Source: Diadema setosum (Eukaryota; Echinodermata; Echinoidea; Diadematoida; Diadematidae). Taken from it: a DNA stretch of 64,000 nucleotides. The position numbers and the translations under genes are program-made. Shown piece by piece: positions 11,351 to 24,032 of this stretch. Positions within the stretch are counted from its first letter, which is position 1. Each line of letters starts with the position of its first letter. A model generated the notes under the pieces. That model had not been told where the DNA came from. It did not search any database and saw only the letters and a program-made list of their open reading frames with translations. The DNA is taken from positions 11,161,912-11,225,911 of the forward strand of contig NC_092705.1 in the NCBI RefSeq assembly GCF_964275005.1. The letters are read 5' to 3'.

Positions 11351-12675
11351 ATGATAACTTGCACTCACCAAATGTTACCCTTGACATTTTTGTTTTAATA
11401 CTAACATTGACAAACACTTTACTTGCTCGTCATTTCTACTGACGTATGATCGTCAGTCAATTTGTGCGTCGGATTATAACGTTACTCTGTACATACACAC
11501 ATTATTATGCACATAAAATGGAGATGATCTTCGTCAGAAAAATTCTAAGGACAGCCTTCTATTTTTATTCTTGTCCTATTAAAGAATTATATGAAACAGC
11601 GCTATGAAGCGGGTAAAACAACTATCAGGCAATACTTTGCTCTGATGAGCTAATGTGTTGTATGTATGACTGTGTGCTTGTGTGTGTGTGTTGGGGGGGG
11701 GGGTGGTTGGCTGTGATAAATTGATTTTTCCTCCCAACCAGTTTTTTTTTTTCAACTTTGTATTGAGTCCATTTAACACTCTTACCAAATATAGAAGTGA
11801 TTGCTTAATTTCGCAGCCAGCTTTATCTAATGAACGTAAACTCTCCTTTATATTCTGATTGTAACAAAACAAAAAGTTGGGAAATGCTTGGTGATGATGT
11901 GATGGAAAGCTGTCGCTTAAAGTACGCCTTTGCAAGACCCTTTCGTCTCCAAAGTAAAGCTTTCCGCTGTGTACACGCTGTCATTCGAGGTCACCTTAAT
12001 ATTGTCAAAGAAAATCTATACCACTTTCCCCTTGAAAATAAAAGAATGTAGTGCAATTCAAGTTCAAATTCAATTTCTACAAAGTGCTATAAATTTAATT
12101 TTCTTTCTTTGAACACATGAATGTTGTAATTATATGCTCTTATTGATTCGCTGAAAACCTCAAGAATGGATATAATTTTGTTCGCGCACTAATTTTACGT
12201 TGTAACGAGGTAAACAGAAAATGCGCAGGGGAGAGCAAGCAACTAAAAGAAAAAAATCTGGAAATTTTCACACTTACTCCGGTTTATAGTGGTAGGCCTT
12301 CTGGTATTTGTCACTGACCTGCAAAAATCCGATCGCTTGAATATCTTGATGGCCATATCTCAAACTTTTCTACCAATACTTTCTGAGATTGAAACATGTT
12401 TTCTATTGATTGAAAGTAGAGTCACTTTCGAAATTGTATACTTTTCATAATTCATGTAATTACATTTGAAATATACCGTGGTAAATGAATACAGAATGGT
12501 TACGCACGCTTGGAAATGTGCCAGGTTTGCATGCGTTCGCAACATTAATTTCATATCTAACGTTGATCAGTTTCCTCACATGCATAAATGATTATAGAGA
12601 AGTTATGATTCATGCCAGCAGTGTGGTTAATATTCTGATAGAGAATCATAGCATGAGAAACTAAATAGCGTCCTT
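11351..12675. other. GPCR 3' flank, no further gene
   Basis: ATTAAA at 11578-11583 is a possible weak polyadenylation signal for the receptor, about 230 bases past its stop. A GT/G tract lies at 11675-11703. Remaining frames are short and unsupported. Confidence 0.4.
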
Positions 12676-13062
12676 TTAATGATAATAATATCAATAGCTG
12701 GTTTTTATATAGCGCATTTCATACTTGTTGAGTATCTCAATGCACTTTACGGACTATTATTACCCCGGTCACTGGATACACTATTTCCAACCAGCACTAA
12801 CAGTGCTCACTCTCCACTCCCTGGGGAGCATTCCAGCCAGTCGCAGCCATTTTATACAGGCGCACACATGCTGATCAACCAACATAAACATTCTCATCCT
12901 ACCGGGTACCCAGTTAACTCCTGGGTGGAGAGCAGCAGTGTGGACAAGTGCCTTGCTGAAGGGCAAACATGTCGTGCTTGTCATGGGCTCGAACCCACGA
13001 ACCATACCACGCTCATGTCGTTCACAAATGAGCGCTCTTATCCACTCAGCCACGACACCTCT
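12676..13062 (-). mobile_element. tRNA-derived SINE (family 1)
   Basis: On the minus strand a tRNA-like head carries an A-box TGGCTGAGTGG (complement of 13042-13052) and a B-box GGGTTCGAGCCC (complement of about 12985-12996), the internal RNA polymerase III promoter elements. It is followed by a ~300-base unrelated body and a tail reading ATATAAAAACCAGCTATTG, then ATTATTATC repeats near 12676. This order (tRNA head, body, short-repeat tail) is that of a tRNA SINE mobilised in trans by a LINE. The long body makes a genuine tRNA gene unlikely. Confidence 0.7.
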
Positions 13063-13754
13063 GCCCATCTCTCTCACTATGTGTTGGAATGTGTGGGGTA
13101 AAAATATATGCCACGTGATGGACGGACAAAGAAAAGCACACAAGAGAGAGGAAAAAAAAAAACTTGTTTGGAAAAAAAAAATCTTACATTTTGATCTGAC
13201 TCACAGCAGAATATTTTAAGCAATGTCACTAGACTTATATATGTAAAAGATTCGAGTGGTCTTGACCAACTAAAGTGTAAGAGAAAAAAAAAATAAGGCA
13301 GGCCCATAACCATGAAATCACTGATGTATTATACAGTCTATGTTCACGAGCTATTTTCCGTGTCTGTGTGACTACTATAGTTTATTCTGGTATCAATATA
13401 ATCTGGCTATTCAAGAAGTTAACAATACGTCCACTTCACTGATTTTCTTCACAAAGTGAAAGCCACTTTTCTAAGGGACATGGCCACAACAATCTAACAA
13501 AAAAGAAAGAAATTAACACTCACCAATGTGTACACATAAAAATAAATTGCAGTCACAAGATATTGCAGTTCTTTTCTTACAAGGATGTTTTCATTACTGC
13601 GTGAACTCTGATGGTGTGAAATGAAAAAAACAACAACAAACAAATGAGGTGAAAAAAAAAGTACCAAATATGTAACACGTATGTCGTCGTACATGAGATG
13701 TTGCGGTTCGAGTAACCCAGTTAACATCAGTACACAATCGTCCTATGGAGCTCT
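13063..13754. other. Noncoding spacer
   Basis: It has A-rich runs near 13150-13185 and 13285. No coding frame with family motifs and no clear element ends. Confidence 0.4.
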
Positions 13755-13975
13755 GGATCTGTACTATTATCTGTTTAACATTACCGGGGAAAAATACACA
13801 GACACACGCACTTAAGACTACAGGGATCTGTACGATAATCTGTTTAACATTACCGGGGAAAAATACACAGACACACGCACTTAAGACTACAGGGATCTGT
13901 ACGATAATCTGTTTAACATTACCGGGGAAAAATACACAGACACACGCACTTAAGACTACAGGGATTTTGCTTGTA
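13755..13975 (+). repeat. 69-bp minisatellite, three near-identical copies
   Basis: GGATCTGTAC starts copies at 13755 and 13824 and (within AGGGATCTG) at 13893, with a truncated restart at 13962. The period is exactly 69 and copies 2 and 3 look identical. Because 69 is a multiple of three, one frame from ATG 13745 to 14026 stays open and repeats a 23-residue unit containing LPGKNTQTHALKTTG. No gene family or splice context supports translation. Confidence 0.85.
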
Positions 13976-15677
13976 GGTACATCTCATCTCCATTATCCAG
14001 ATTGTCTCGATTTGACAGCGAAATGATTTAATAGTCAACACTGCCAGCGTCCTTTCCGCTTTGTGTTATGTTTCCTTTATGTTGCTTTAACGATTGCCCA
14101 TGGTATCGATTTCTTTGCGAAGTGACATATTTATACATGCATTTTTGTTTTGTTTTGTGTCTATTTTGTTTGTTTGTTTGTTTGTTTGTTTGTTTGTTGC
14201 TTCAATTTGTCGAAAATGGTTGGAACTCGGTCATCTCCTAAATTACCATTGGACATACTGTTTTCAAGTAAAATGGAAGTCAAATATCATTTTCTAGAAG
14301 GAAAAGTGCAACCGTTAATAAAATGTTGCTTCAGAGATAGATTCTATCCACAGGCCACAATTTCAGTGTGTATGATCTGAATGAAAAGTGGTCGTAAGAA
14401 TAGTTGTTATGTAGAAATTGATCTAACTGTCATGACTGTGCATGAATAAGATATTCTATTTTTCTGTATTGTTGTCAAGGTAATGTGTTGTTGTTGTTTT
14501 GGGTTTTTTTTGCCTTTTGTTTGTCAATCATCATCATGCTGCTTTCATTCATTCATCACCAATAAAGTTTTGATTCTTTTTCAATTCAATTCAGTTCATT
14601 TCATTTCAATTCAATTTTTATCTCAAATATCACGTAGATGCTTTCAAATGCAATCATTACAAATAGAAATCTATGGAATGCAAAAAAATATAAAATACAT
14701 TTGAGGGCGGAAAGGTAAACACAAGCAAGTAGATAACCTGTATTAAACAGCTTGAATAAAATTACTATGATATTGGGAAAAATAATGCTTGTATCAAAGA
14801 GAATGTGAATAGCAAAGCGTCATGGATAATAGAGCATTTGCCTCAACACCTTAACGGGAAATTCCAGATGATTTTTATAATTTGGTATCATGTAGTACAT
14901 TACATTAATAGTACCATGTATAGAATTGTGGAATTTAAAGTGGTTCTTGAGCAGTTATGCAAATACTCTGAATAACCCAAAACAAATTACAATGAACAAG
15001 GATGGTGACATAGAAGGCTCGCATTTTCCAGTAATGTAACGATATAATTTCGTCACCATAGCACTTTGCTAAAAAGTTCACATGTTTAAAATTTGTGCAT
15101 GCTTTCCTCTTTTGTCCTTCTTCCTTCAGCATCCAATCATGCATTCTTATGTGAAGTTGCTAGATGTCGTCATCGTTGTTCATTGTGCTTTTTGTTTTTC
15201 ATGAATTTTGAAAGCATTCTTATTCCTCATCGCAATCACGACAAATTCTGAACTCTATACCCGGTATAACCCAGAAAATGTTCAGATATAGATTGTCTGA
15301 AACCCATGAAAAAGCCTCCTTTAGAATGGAAAACGATTGCAAAAGAGGACCTTCAATTATGCTGATGTTGGCAAATTCGATGTAATAAATACTTTGTCTG
15401 CAGTATCTTTCATCAACACAGATGGCCTTCCCATGAGTCTAAAGAGAGAGAGAGACAGAGACAGAAAGAAAAAGAAAAGAAGAAAGAGAGAGAAAAAAAG
15501 AACTAGAGTAAAAGGGGGTGGTGAACACGATGAACTAAATATCTTAATATCTCACTGAATCGTTACGTTTCACATGCAGTACACCCTGCAATACAGCAGC
15601 GTGCCTCACGATCACAGCATTTGAGTTCATAATACATTGTTACTCCATTTTAAAGATGTCCAGGCTTAGGCAAACAA

Positions 15678-15720
<43 letters not shown>

Positions 15721-16557
15721 TTTTAACAATATGAAGATGTACAAATATGAATGCGACTATTTGACAAAATGTGTAATCCAACAGATAATCAAATCAATGT
15801 TCCATCTATGTTCAGTACACAGATTCCATGATCAGAATGATTATGATTCTATATCACAATGATATTACCAAAAGATTATTATAAATATTCGTCATAATAG
15901 CATTCAGGATGGCTATACCAAATCTTAATACACTTTCGCCACACATCGCTTTTCTCACCCTTTGTAATAAGTTGTGTTCATGGTCAGATACTCGTAGTCA
16001 AAGCACACACATGCAATCAGTATACCGCTATACGCGGGGGCAATATCCGTGTTATAACGCTGCATAAACTTCATGTGAATTGATATCCGACAGAATACTT
16101 TCTCTTTTCCAAGAGGATTAGCGTCTCTATAATGGTACCACCAAAACATACTCGACACTATGGGGGTAAACTCCCTAAAGTATACTAGAGTGGATAACAG
16201 AAAACGCTTCGAGGCTGGATGTAAGCCGCACCCCTATTTTCCCGCTTGTACACTTAGTCCCAGCGAAGAATTATACACTTACCATTGCTTCGAAAGTTTA
16301 TCCTCGATCAAGTCTGTATTTGTTTAGGTTTGTGACGCATATAGCCCCCCGGCCACGATGTGAATGGCTGTAGATGTTTGTGAAAAATAATGTGATTAAC
16401 TGAAAGATTACGGTGTTATTTACGATTTTATATCTCTGGAGGTTTTTTAACTCTGTCTTTAGAAAGCAGCACACCATCAGATTAGAGGTATTAACTTTGT
16501 TTATACGAATATAATCACTAATATGTAATCATTATCCCATATATATATATATAAATA

Positions 16558-16593
<36 letters not shown>

Positions 16594-16855
16594 TTACGTT
16601 TGTTTTGACAGCAATTAAGTCAAACAGTCATAACTTTTGTATAACTGTGTTACGTGGAGTGACTGCATATCAGAGGTTAGTTTCCAAAAAAGTTAAAGGC
16701 AAACTTACGAAGAGTACAATGATAAGATATAATTTCCAAAGGAATAAATATTGCATTGTTACTCTGTCATTGGTGCAACATTCGCAATTTTAAAACTTGT
16801 TCTCTATCAAATTTGACGATATCACCGAATGCTGTATCTCCTTTAAATGTGATAA
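13976..16855. other. Noncoding stretch with microsatellites
   Basis: Contains (TTTG)n at about 14165-14199, an AATAAAG followed by TTCAATTCAATT-type repeats at 14563-14625 that resembles a retrotransposon 3' tail, GA/AAAG-rich sequence at 15440-15500, (CA)n at 15677-15718 and (TA)n at 16540-16590. No gene is recognised. Confidence 0.45.
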
Positions 16856-17190
16856 TTTTTAACCCTTAATGTATCATGGACCCTAAATGTATGACATTTT
16901 AACCCCAAATAAAATGATTAAGTCACCTCTAAATTTGATACATGTTATTCCTAAATTCAATAACCGGAGACAATATCATACATTTTAACCCTAAAAGTAA
17001 AAACGTCAATAAATGCAACACATTTTAACCCTAAATGTAATATCGACCCTAAATGAAATATAGACCCTAAATGTGATATCGATCTAAATGTTACACTAAT
17101 TTGATTTTTACATTTATTGATAAAATTTATCACATTTACGGTCGATATTACATTTAGAGTTGAAATTAGGGTTGTTGCCTCCGATCGCAT
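16856..17190. repeat. Degenerate CCCTAAATGT minisatellite
   Basis: The motif ACCCTAAATGTRATAT recurs irregularly every 17-25 bases between 16860 and 17095, and its complement TTACGGTCGATATTACATTT appears around 17135-17155, giving a partial inverted arrangement. The unit resembles telomere-type CCCTAAA but is diverged and interspersed. Confidence 0.6.
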
Positions 17191-17565
17191 TATTCAGGGC
17201 TGACTTGATTATTACATCCATGGTGAAAACATATTACATGACAATGTGTTATGTTTACGGTCGACATTGATTGGGTCAAAAACATGTTTGTTTGTTTGTT
17301 AGATTTTTTCCTCAGTGTTTGTCAATTATTCAAAGCGTAGATTGGATGCAGGATAGAAATCTGTAAGTCGTTCAGGCAAACAGCAAGTATGAGACTTTCA
17401 GTACGATTTGGTCACATGTTAACAACTTATATAAAGCACATCTGGCATAAGTATAAAAAGAAAATGAATACCGTAATGTAATGACCTAGAAAAAAAATGT
17501 CATCGCAATATTAATGATGAGAGACTTTAGTCATTATCAAAAGTTGTCAAGGTACATTAATAGAA

Positions 17566-17808
17566 CACTAAAAACATCCGGGTCAGTCTGACCCGGAAAA
17601 GGGTCTGTTGGGACCACACTCCGTTCTGGGTCAGAAATGACAAGGAATGTGGTCATATAATATGACCCCATTCAGAGTCATGAATCGGTCAGGGTGACCC
17701 CATTCCGGGTCTTCATGACCAAATTCCAAGTCATTTCTTACCTGGAACGGAATGTGATCCCAACGGACCCTTTTCCGCGTCAGTTGTGACCCGGATGTTT
17801 TTAGAGTG
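17566..17808. mobile_element. Foldback MITE with CACT(CT)AAAAACATCC ends
   Basis: The left end CACTAAAAACATCCGGGTCA and the right end (complement CACTCTAAAAACATCCGGGT) are inverted. The arms continue inward as GACCCGGAAAAGGGTC with CCACACTCCGTTC against the matching right arm, so most of the 243 bp folds back on itself. No coding capacity. Confidence 0.75.
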
Positions 17809-18445
17809 AATGATGAGAACATAAAACGTATAGGCTTCATGAATCGAAAAATGCTTTAAACACTTCACTGGTTTCAAAGATTAACAATGCTAAACATAAG
17901 CTACCAGATGCAGATTCTTTATGCGGTCATAGATTTTTTTTTTTTTTTTGGATAAAGATTGAATTTCGTTCAATTTCATATCACAGAAACAAAAACGTTC
18001 ACAGAAAAAAAAAACATCATACGAAGACAAACTGCATTATACACAAACATTGTACAAAATAATGTCAAACTTACATTATACAAAGACAAAATGCAGTATA
18101 CATAATCATTGTACAAAATAATGTCAATCTTACATTGTGAATCTGTTTTTATCGAAAGAAACGAAATCCGTTTTGTAACACAAATATTCTCGCAAATTAT
18201 ATTACCCGCCAAACGGGGACATGATAGTTTGCTCAAGGCATTACTTGCTTCTCGAAGAAAAATTCGAGGCCATTTGCGAGAACACACACGCACACGCACA
18301 CGCACCACACACACACACACACACACACGTTTCTTGAGACTAAAGTGGTAACCGTTGTGCTACAATACAGAATTCCAAGCATTTTATTCTAAAGGGTTTT
18401 TGTTTTGGTCAGTCTTTTTTTCCCGATTCCACATTCTTGCTAATG
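17809..18445. other. Noncoding spacer with CA repeats
   Basis: A diverged ~78-bp duplication around CATTATACAAAGACAAA and GTACAAAATAATGTCAA occurs at about 18020-18135. A CGCACA/(CA)n run lies at 18281-18329. Nothing coding is recognised. Confidence 0.4.
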
Positions 18446-18716
18446 GCTCGGTCACAAATACCTTTAAGAGCTGCTACGAACGCCGTACGAACGATTTTTA
18501 GACAATTTCGTAAGATCTTAAGAAGGCCGTACGAAACCAGCGTTCGTAGACCGTTCGTAAGTTCGTAGCCTGGTCTTTGGTCTTGTCCAAGATTTTTTTT
18601 TTTTTAACTTCGTACGAAACCCTCTCTTCGTAAGGCGACCGTACGAACTCAAGAATTCGTACAAACAGTGACATTTGTACGAACGCATCGTTCGTACGAA
18701 CCTTTGTGACCGTAGC
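18446..18716. mobile_element. MITE with CGGTCACAAA ends and internal CGTACGAAC repeats
   Basis: The ends are GCTCGGTCACAAATACC at 18446 and, on the opposite strand, GCTACGGTCACAAAGG from 18716. Inside, CGTACGAA and its complement TTCGTACG recur at least ten times in both orientations. Confidence 0.7.
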
Positions 18717-20674
18717 TTGAATAACTTATACATTGCATTTCCTTATACTGGAAATCTGTAATTCCTGCAAGCTTTGACTGTTTGTAGGTATCCTTCTTGT
18801 TTCTTTCTCTGTTATTTTACAATTTCTGCAATATCAGAAGATAGTAAAAGTAGGACTTTCACAGTGTATTTTTGGTGAGATTTAAAGATAAAATGTTTAT
18901 TTGGTGCATGTTTGATATTTTGTGATACTTCAATGAATTGCTTACTTAGAACATGGAGCTATGCTCCATGCTTAGAAATATGAAAATTAACTTGAAGGAA
19001 CTGAAGTGAACTTTCAGTCACTCTTTTGATTTTTTAAACACTGCTTTCAACGGTATATATCACTTCCTCATCAGTTAAATTCCTCCTTGCTATTTGGAGT
19101 TCGTAGCAGTTTCATGAAGGATCCGAGCAGCACTAAACAAAAACAAACAAACAAACCAAAATATGACGTGTTTGGCAACTGCTGCATGTAGACATATAAT
19201 CAGGCGAGGATTTAATTGATGTTTAACAATCTCATATTGAATCATTTCCATAGCGGTGAATCTCGTGTTGTTGTCATTGTTCACATCAAAGAGTTGCTAC
19301 TATGAAAGAAATCGTGTCAACCAGGAATGAGTTGTTCTGCTCCTCCTCGTTCTATTTATTTGTTTTCGCGTGAAACTTCATAATAATGTGTGAATATATG
19401 CACCACAAAATTGAATTTGATTAATTCAATATACATATGCACGAGTTTGTTGTTTGCTTGTGTTTTACGTATTTCAAAGCTGTATATATAAAATACTTGT
19501 TAGCTTAATGAAATTGTGATGATGTGGAAAGTTTTAATTTCCGTCACTGCATATGCGAAATCAATGAACATGACGCATGTTATTTTGATGTTCTACATCT
19601 CTGAATGACATCATCTAACTTATTGATATTGAATCACACGAGCCCGAACTAGCCTGCACGCTCTTCGACATGAATAAACAGCGCACTTTCAAAAGAATCG
19701 AAGAATCCCATATCTGATTCACCGTGAGCCATGAGAGACATTTCTTGAGGTCGCATGTTCGTCTTCTTTGTTTTTCTCGATCGACGATACATCAATCAAA
19801 ATGTGGAGAGGGAGGCAAATAACCATGGCAACCGGAGCAATCCTCGATTACGCGCGCTTGCCTCTAACCTACTTACAAACTTCAATATGTTTGCCAGAAG
19901 GTGAGCCTTACCTTTTGTCCTGCCTTGTAATGCATCTTCTAACGGACAAATTTCATAGTGCGCTGCACTGTTGCACAATAAAGAAATGCATTTCCTCCTC
20001 TTTTACGCAATCACGATGATATTGACGTACCTCTCTTGGAAAATGTAATTACACTGACTCGTCCTTATATCGATGCGTTTAGAATACGAAAGATCCAAAC
20101 TGGATATCAAAATAATGAAGGCTACCTCGTTTCTTTCCTGTAGAGGTCATGGTACGTAGTAATCAATCAGTACATCAGCAAATGATGATCGATGTAGGAC
20201 AACTTGTCTGTCGATTCTTTATTTAGTCAGCGGTGGGCAAGGTGATTTTGATGGTGACCCTGATGACAGCAATTTTGTTTTATGTCATTGTCCATTATTA
20301 TTATTGTCGTTTGTGCGTGTGTGTGTATGTGTGTGTGTGTATGTGTGTGTGTGTGTGTGTGTTCCCATGGTGATAAGATCTGTGAATATTACAAGGCATC
20401 AGTGAATGATGAAAGTTCACACTGTGTGTAAAAATTCCTCTCAATGCTGTCAGAAATAACGAATTGCTCTAAATATATTATGCTTCATGACTCTGGAATC
20501 TAATATAAATGGTAATGCGTTTTCTGAGAGAGTCTGGTTCTCAGTTCCTATTTACATTGATTTAGGCAAGGGGGTAGTTTGACATGGTGACTTTTTTTTT
20601 TTTTTTTAGAAACAAGTGAAGGAGACGAGACTATTAACGACGTTTCATATGCATATTTTGCTTGTCCTTGTTAC
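18717..20674. other. Noncoding stretch
   Basis: Includes a short inverted AACATGGAGCTATGCTCCATG near 18951-18971, a GT-rich run at 20307-20361, a poly-T at 20592-20608, and a short ATCGATGTAGGACAACTTGT remnant near 20189 that matches an arm of the tRNA-like inverted-repeat family at 30.8 kb. No gene is recognised. Confidence 0.4.
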
Positions 20675-21125
20675 TTATTGATTTCATTCGAATCACAACT
20701 TAATTAACCTATTCTGGGTGTAACATGAACAAAAAAAAAATAGAAATACAATTTAAAAAAAACAGAAACAAATCAGTTTTCAATTTATACGGCAAAATAT
20801 CTCTCTTCAACATGGATCATAACTCAGCTATAAATCAATCCCACTGGTAATTTCTTCACGAGAAAATATTGACATATATATGCCTGCAATCACAGGGATA
20901 CACACACTTTTTTGCTTTTCCTTGATATTTATTGATTTCATTCAAATCATTCGTGAATCAACCCATTCTGGGTGTAACATGAAAAAAAAAAATACAAATA
21001 CAATTCAAAACACAAACAAATCCATCTTTCAATTAATACTGCAAAAATTCTCTCATCAACATACATAACTCGATTATGAATCAATTCCACTGATAATTCT
21101 ACCCAAGAAAGTATTGACATTTGAC
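20675..21125 (+). repeat. Diverged tandem duplication, ~254-bp period
   Basis: TTATTGATTTCATTC occurs at 20675 and 20929, followed in both copies by an AACCYATTCTGGGTGTAACA block, A-runs, CAAATC-rich sequence, TCTCTYTTCAACAT and a final GARAAWRTATTGACAT. Copies are similar but clearly diverged, so the duplication is not recent. Confidence 0.7.
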
Positions 21126-22790
21126 AAACATATATCCCTTGAATATATAAGCCAGTTCGGGGTTATCTCATGGGCACATCGGTATTTTACAAATGACCTT
21201 TCTTCTTTCTCAGTTGATTAGGCACTCCATGAGTTTTCAAGCGAAAAAAAGGTATTTCAGCTTATCCGACGAAAGCATCCATTTCATTATTTCGCATTGA
21301 ATGTATTTAACAATCTTTTTCTATTGATATTGTCGAATACCGCTTTTGCTGTCAGGTGGGTATGCTGGGAAGCACCACTCATAATGATCACTTGAATAAT
21401 CATTACATCACAGATGCTTATCTCAGTGAATGAAAAACCAACGTTCTCTGCCGGTGCTGATGATCTTTTTCTGCTCATGCTCAAAGTGGATCCCCGAACT
21501 GGCTTATTGAATCAACTCATACACACTTACAACAGCATATACTGTACATTAAAAATATATATATATACATATTGTACAAATCTAGAATGAAAACATTCAT
21601 AAAAACGCAACCATCCTTTCCCCTCCCAACCAAAACAGATCTTCATCTATCCTAAATATTTAATCCTACCAGTGTCTTTCATACAATTATCCTTCTTCAA
21701 ATGAAATCCCAATCCCGCCAACCCCTCGACTCACCAAAACCAAAAGCACACCCAACACCCACACCCACAAGCCCACACCCCCACACACACACCCGAACCG
21801 ATACCACCTCCCTTCCTGATGAAACGACTTCCAAATACATGTATTACATAAACATAATAGACCGTATGCATAAAAGCAGCATCCACCCGCACGCAGGCAC
21901 CAGTCCTGTTCCGAATAAAAACATAAACCCGTCAAACAAATTGATCAAACTCAAGCAGTTGACAAAATCAATACACATAACCCTTTATACTTAAATCCCC
22001 TCCTATCCCGCCCAAGCAAACTCTTACGATTCCAACAAACCGGTTCTTAACACCTGGGCCCCGCTTTCCAAGATAAAATCAGTTGTAAATTCCCTTACCA
22101 CACAGGCTGCCATAGACTTATGATAGAAATCAACTATATAATCAATTATAACTCTTCATAAATCAGGACCCTGTGCGCATACAAACGCACAAAACAAAAT
22201 AGGTTTGATCATGTATTCAATATTTCATGTGTGTGAGGCAACATTTCCTGACCTGACAAAAAAAAAAAAAACACCCACCATTAAATACCCTATCACTCAT
22301 TAAATGATACTCATTACATAAACACACAGAACCACCCACACCTGATTATAATGACTTCCATTTTTTACATACGTATAGGCTTATCCCAACAAAAGGCCAA
22401 TAGAAGCAACAGCTTACCCCCTCCCCGCGCACGGCCAGTAACACATAATATTGCCTTCACCAGTGATAAATATTAAAAAAAAAAAACTGCCTCACACACA
22501 CGCACGCGCTCAAACACACACACGAACATACACACACACACACAAACACACACAAACACATACACACAAACCTTCAGGCTTCACCTTTCACAGTTGCACT
22601 GAGAGATACCGGGAGCAAACTTCGCCATTTGATTATTACCTTGTCACACTCAAGACTTATTAAGATTGACAAACACACAGGATGTGCATAGCACTTAACA
22701 CTTCAGCACATGTGACTGTGTGATATTTTGTGTTTTTTCCTCTTTTTGTATATGTGAGCATGTAGGCCCAACTACACTAAGAGACCGCTG
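21126..22790. other. Noncoding stretch with CA-rich sequence
   Basis: CA-rich sequence occurs at about 21740-21800 and 22490-22570, with an A-run at 22257-22272. Open frames here consist of Thr/His/Pro-rich low-complexity peptides. No gene is recognised. Confidence 0.4.
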
Positions 22791-22792
22791 TA

Positions 22793-23561
22793 CAGTATGT
22801 CCCGAAAAAAATTACAACGCGGCCTTCCGCAATGATATCTTTAGAAATAGTGAATGAATCTTAATAAAAATTCAGGGTATGAGACTATAACTCATTGCCC
22901 ACATCTTACAGAAAACCCCATTCGATTTGCTTCAGTGGTCAAAGAGAAATACGGAATTTTGTAGAGGATATCGGGAATCTCTTCTGTCCAAGTTCTGTCT
23001 ATTGTTCACACACAAGATCATCGAAATGCTAAACTCGGAAGAATCCGATTCATGACATGCTTTACAACAATCCACATTTCTCTGTGACCGCTTAACCAAA
23101 TTGAATGGGGTTTTCTGCAAAATAGAGCTAAGATGTTATACCTTAAGGCCCGAATTCACGAAGGTGGTACAAACAAAACCATGGTTTAAACCATGGACAA
23201 AACCATGGAGCGCCAACTGTCGCACGGAATATTTCGTTACGAAATTGGTCATTTCGTCGATAAAATGACAGGTTTCGTTAACGAAATTATCATTCCGTGG
23301 ACGAAATGTTCATTTAGTTACAAAATGTTGTCAATTTGTTACAAAATAATAATTTCATTGACGAAATGACTGATTTCGTGACGAAATATTCCATGCTACA
23401 CTTGGCGCTCCATGGTTTTTGTCCATGGTTTAAACCATGGTTTCATTTGTACCACCTTCGAGAATTCGGGCCTAAGAGTCTGAAGTAGCACGTACACAGG
23501 TTGATCATAATAGGTGTTATCAATTCGAAAATCTGATTGTAATTTTTGGGGCGACTTACTG
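22793..23561. mobile_element. Tc1/mariner-like MITE, left half of an inverted dimer
   Basis: It starts with CAGTATGTCCCGAAAAAAAT directly after TA (22791-22792) and ends at 23561 with the diverged complement CAGTAAGTCGCCCCAAAAAT. Without the nested element at 23147-23472 it is about 440 bp and is the inverted counterpart of 23562-24001. The ends resemble Tc1/mariner-type inverted repeats. No transposase is present; the mirrored 62-codon frames in both halves are a repeat by-product. Confidence 0.75.
23147..23472. mobile_element. Harbinger-like MITE nested in the Tc1-like MITE
   Basis: GGCCCGAATTCACGAAGGTG at 23147 and CACCTTCGAGAATTCGGGCC ending at 23472 are inverted ends, flanked by TAA at 23144-23146 and 23473-23475. 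A 3-bp TAA/TWA duplication fits PIF/Harbinger. The arms extend with CCATGGTTTAAACCATGG palindromes; the centre holds repeated TTTCGTNACGAAAT motifs. Confidence 0.8.
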
Positions 23562-24001
23562 CAGTATGTCCCAAAAAAAATTACAATAAGATTTTCGCAT
23601 TGATAATGCCCAATATGATTAAATTTTTCAAATGCTACTTCAGGGTCTTGAATTATAACATTTTAGCTCTATTTTGCAGAAATCCCCATTCGATTTGGTT
23701 AAGCGGTCACAGAGAAATGTGGATTGTTGTAAAGCATGTCATGAATCAGATTCTTCCGAGTTTAGCATTTCGATGATCTTGTGTGGGAATAATAGACAGA
23801 ACTTGGACAGAAGAGATTCACGACATCCTCTACAAAATTCCGTATTTCTCTTTGACCACTGAAGCAAATCGAATAGGGTTTTCTGTAAGATGTGGGCAAT
23901 GAGTTATAGTTTCATACACTGAATTTGTATTTAGATTGATTCACTATTTTTAAAGATATCATTGCGGAGGGCCCCGTTGTAATTTTTTTTGGGACATACT
24001 G
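23562..24001. mobile_element. Tc1/mariner-like MITE, right half of an inverted dimer
   Basis: Its ends are CAGTATGTCCCAAAAAAAAT at 23562 and ATTTTTTTTGGGACATACTG at 24001, followed by TA at 24002-24003. It abuts the left half with no intervening base and no internal TA. It lacks the nested element, showing the uninterrupted form. Confidence 0.8.
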
Positions 24002-24032
24002 TAATGTACCTGGTAGCATCAACGGAGATATA

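Noticed and set aside
12960..13062. Functional tRNA gene
   Set aside because: The A and B boxes are present, but the cloverleaf is followed by a ~300-base SINE body and repeat tail; acceptor-stem pairing was not convincing.
13755..13975. CRISPR array
   Set aside because: Units are contiguous 69-bp tandem copies without unique spacers, and the genome is eukaryotic.
17095..17165. True telomeric array
   Set aside because: The CCCTAAA-like units are separated by constant unrelated bases and strongly diverged, so a chromosome end is not supported.
22932..23862. Conserved 62-residue protein encoded twice (minus 22932-23120 and plus 23674-23862)
   Set aside because: The two frames are the mirrored arms of the inverted MITE dimer; conservation reflects the repeat and not protein selection.
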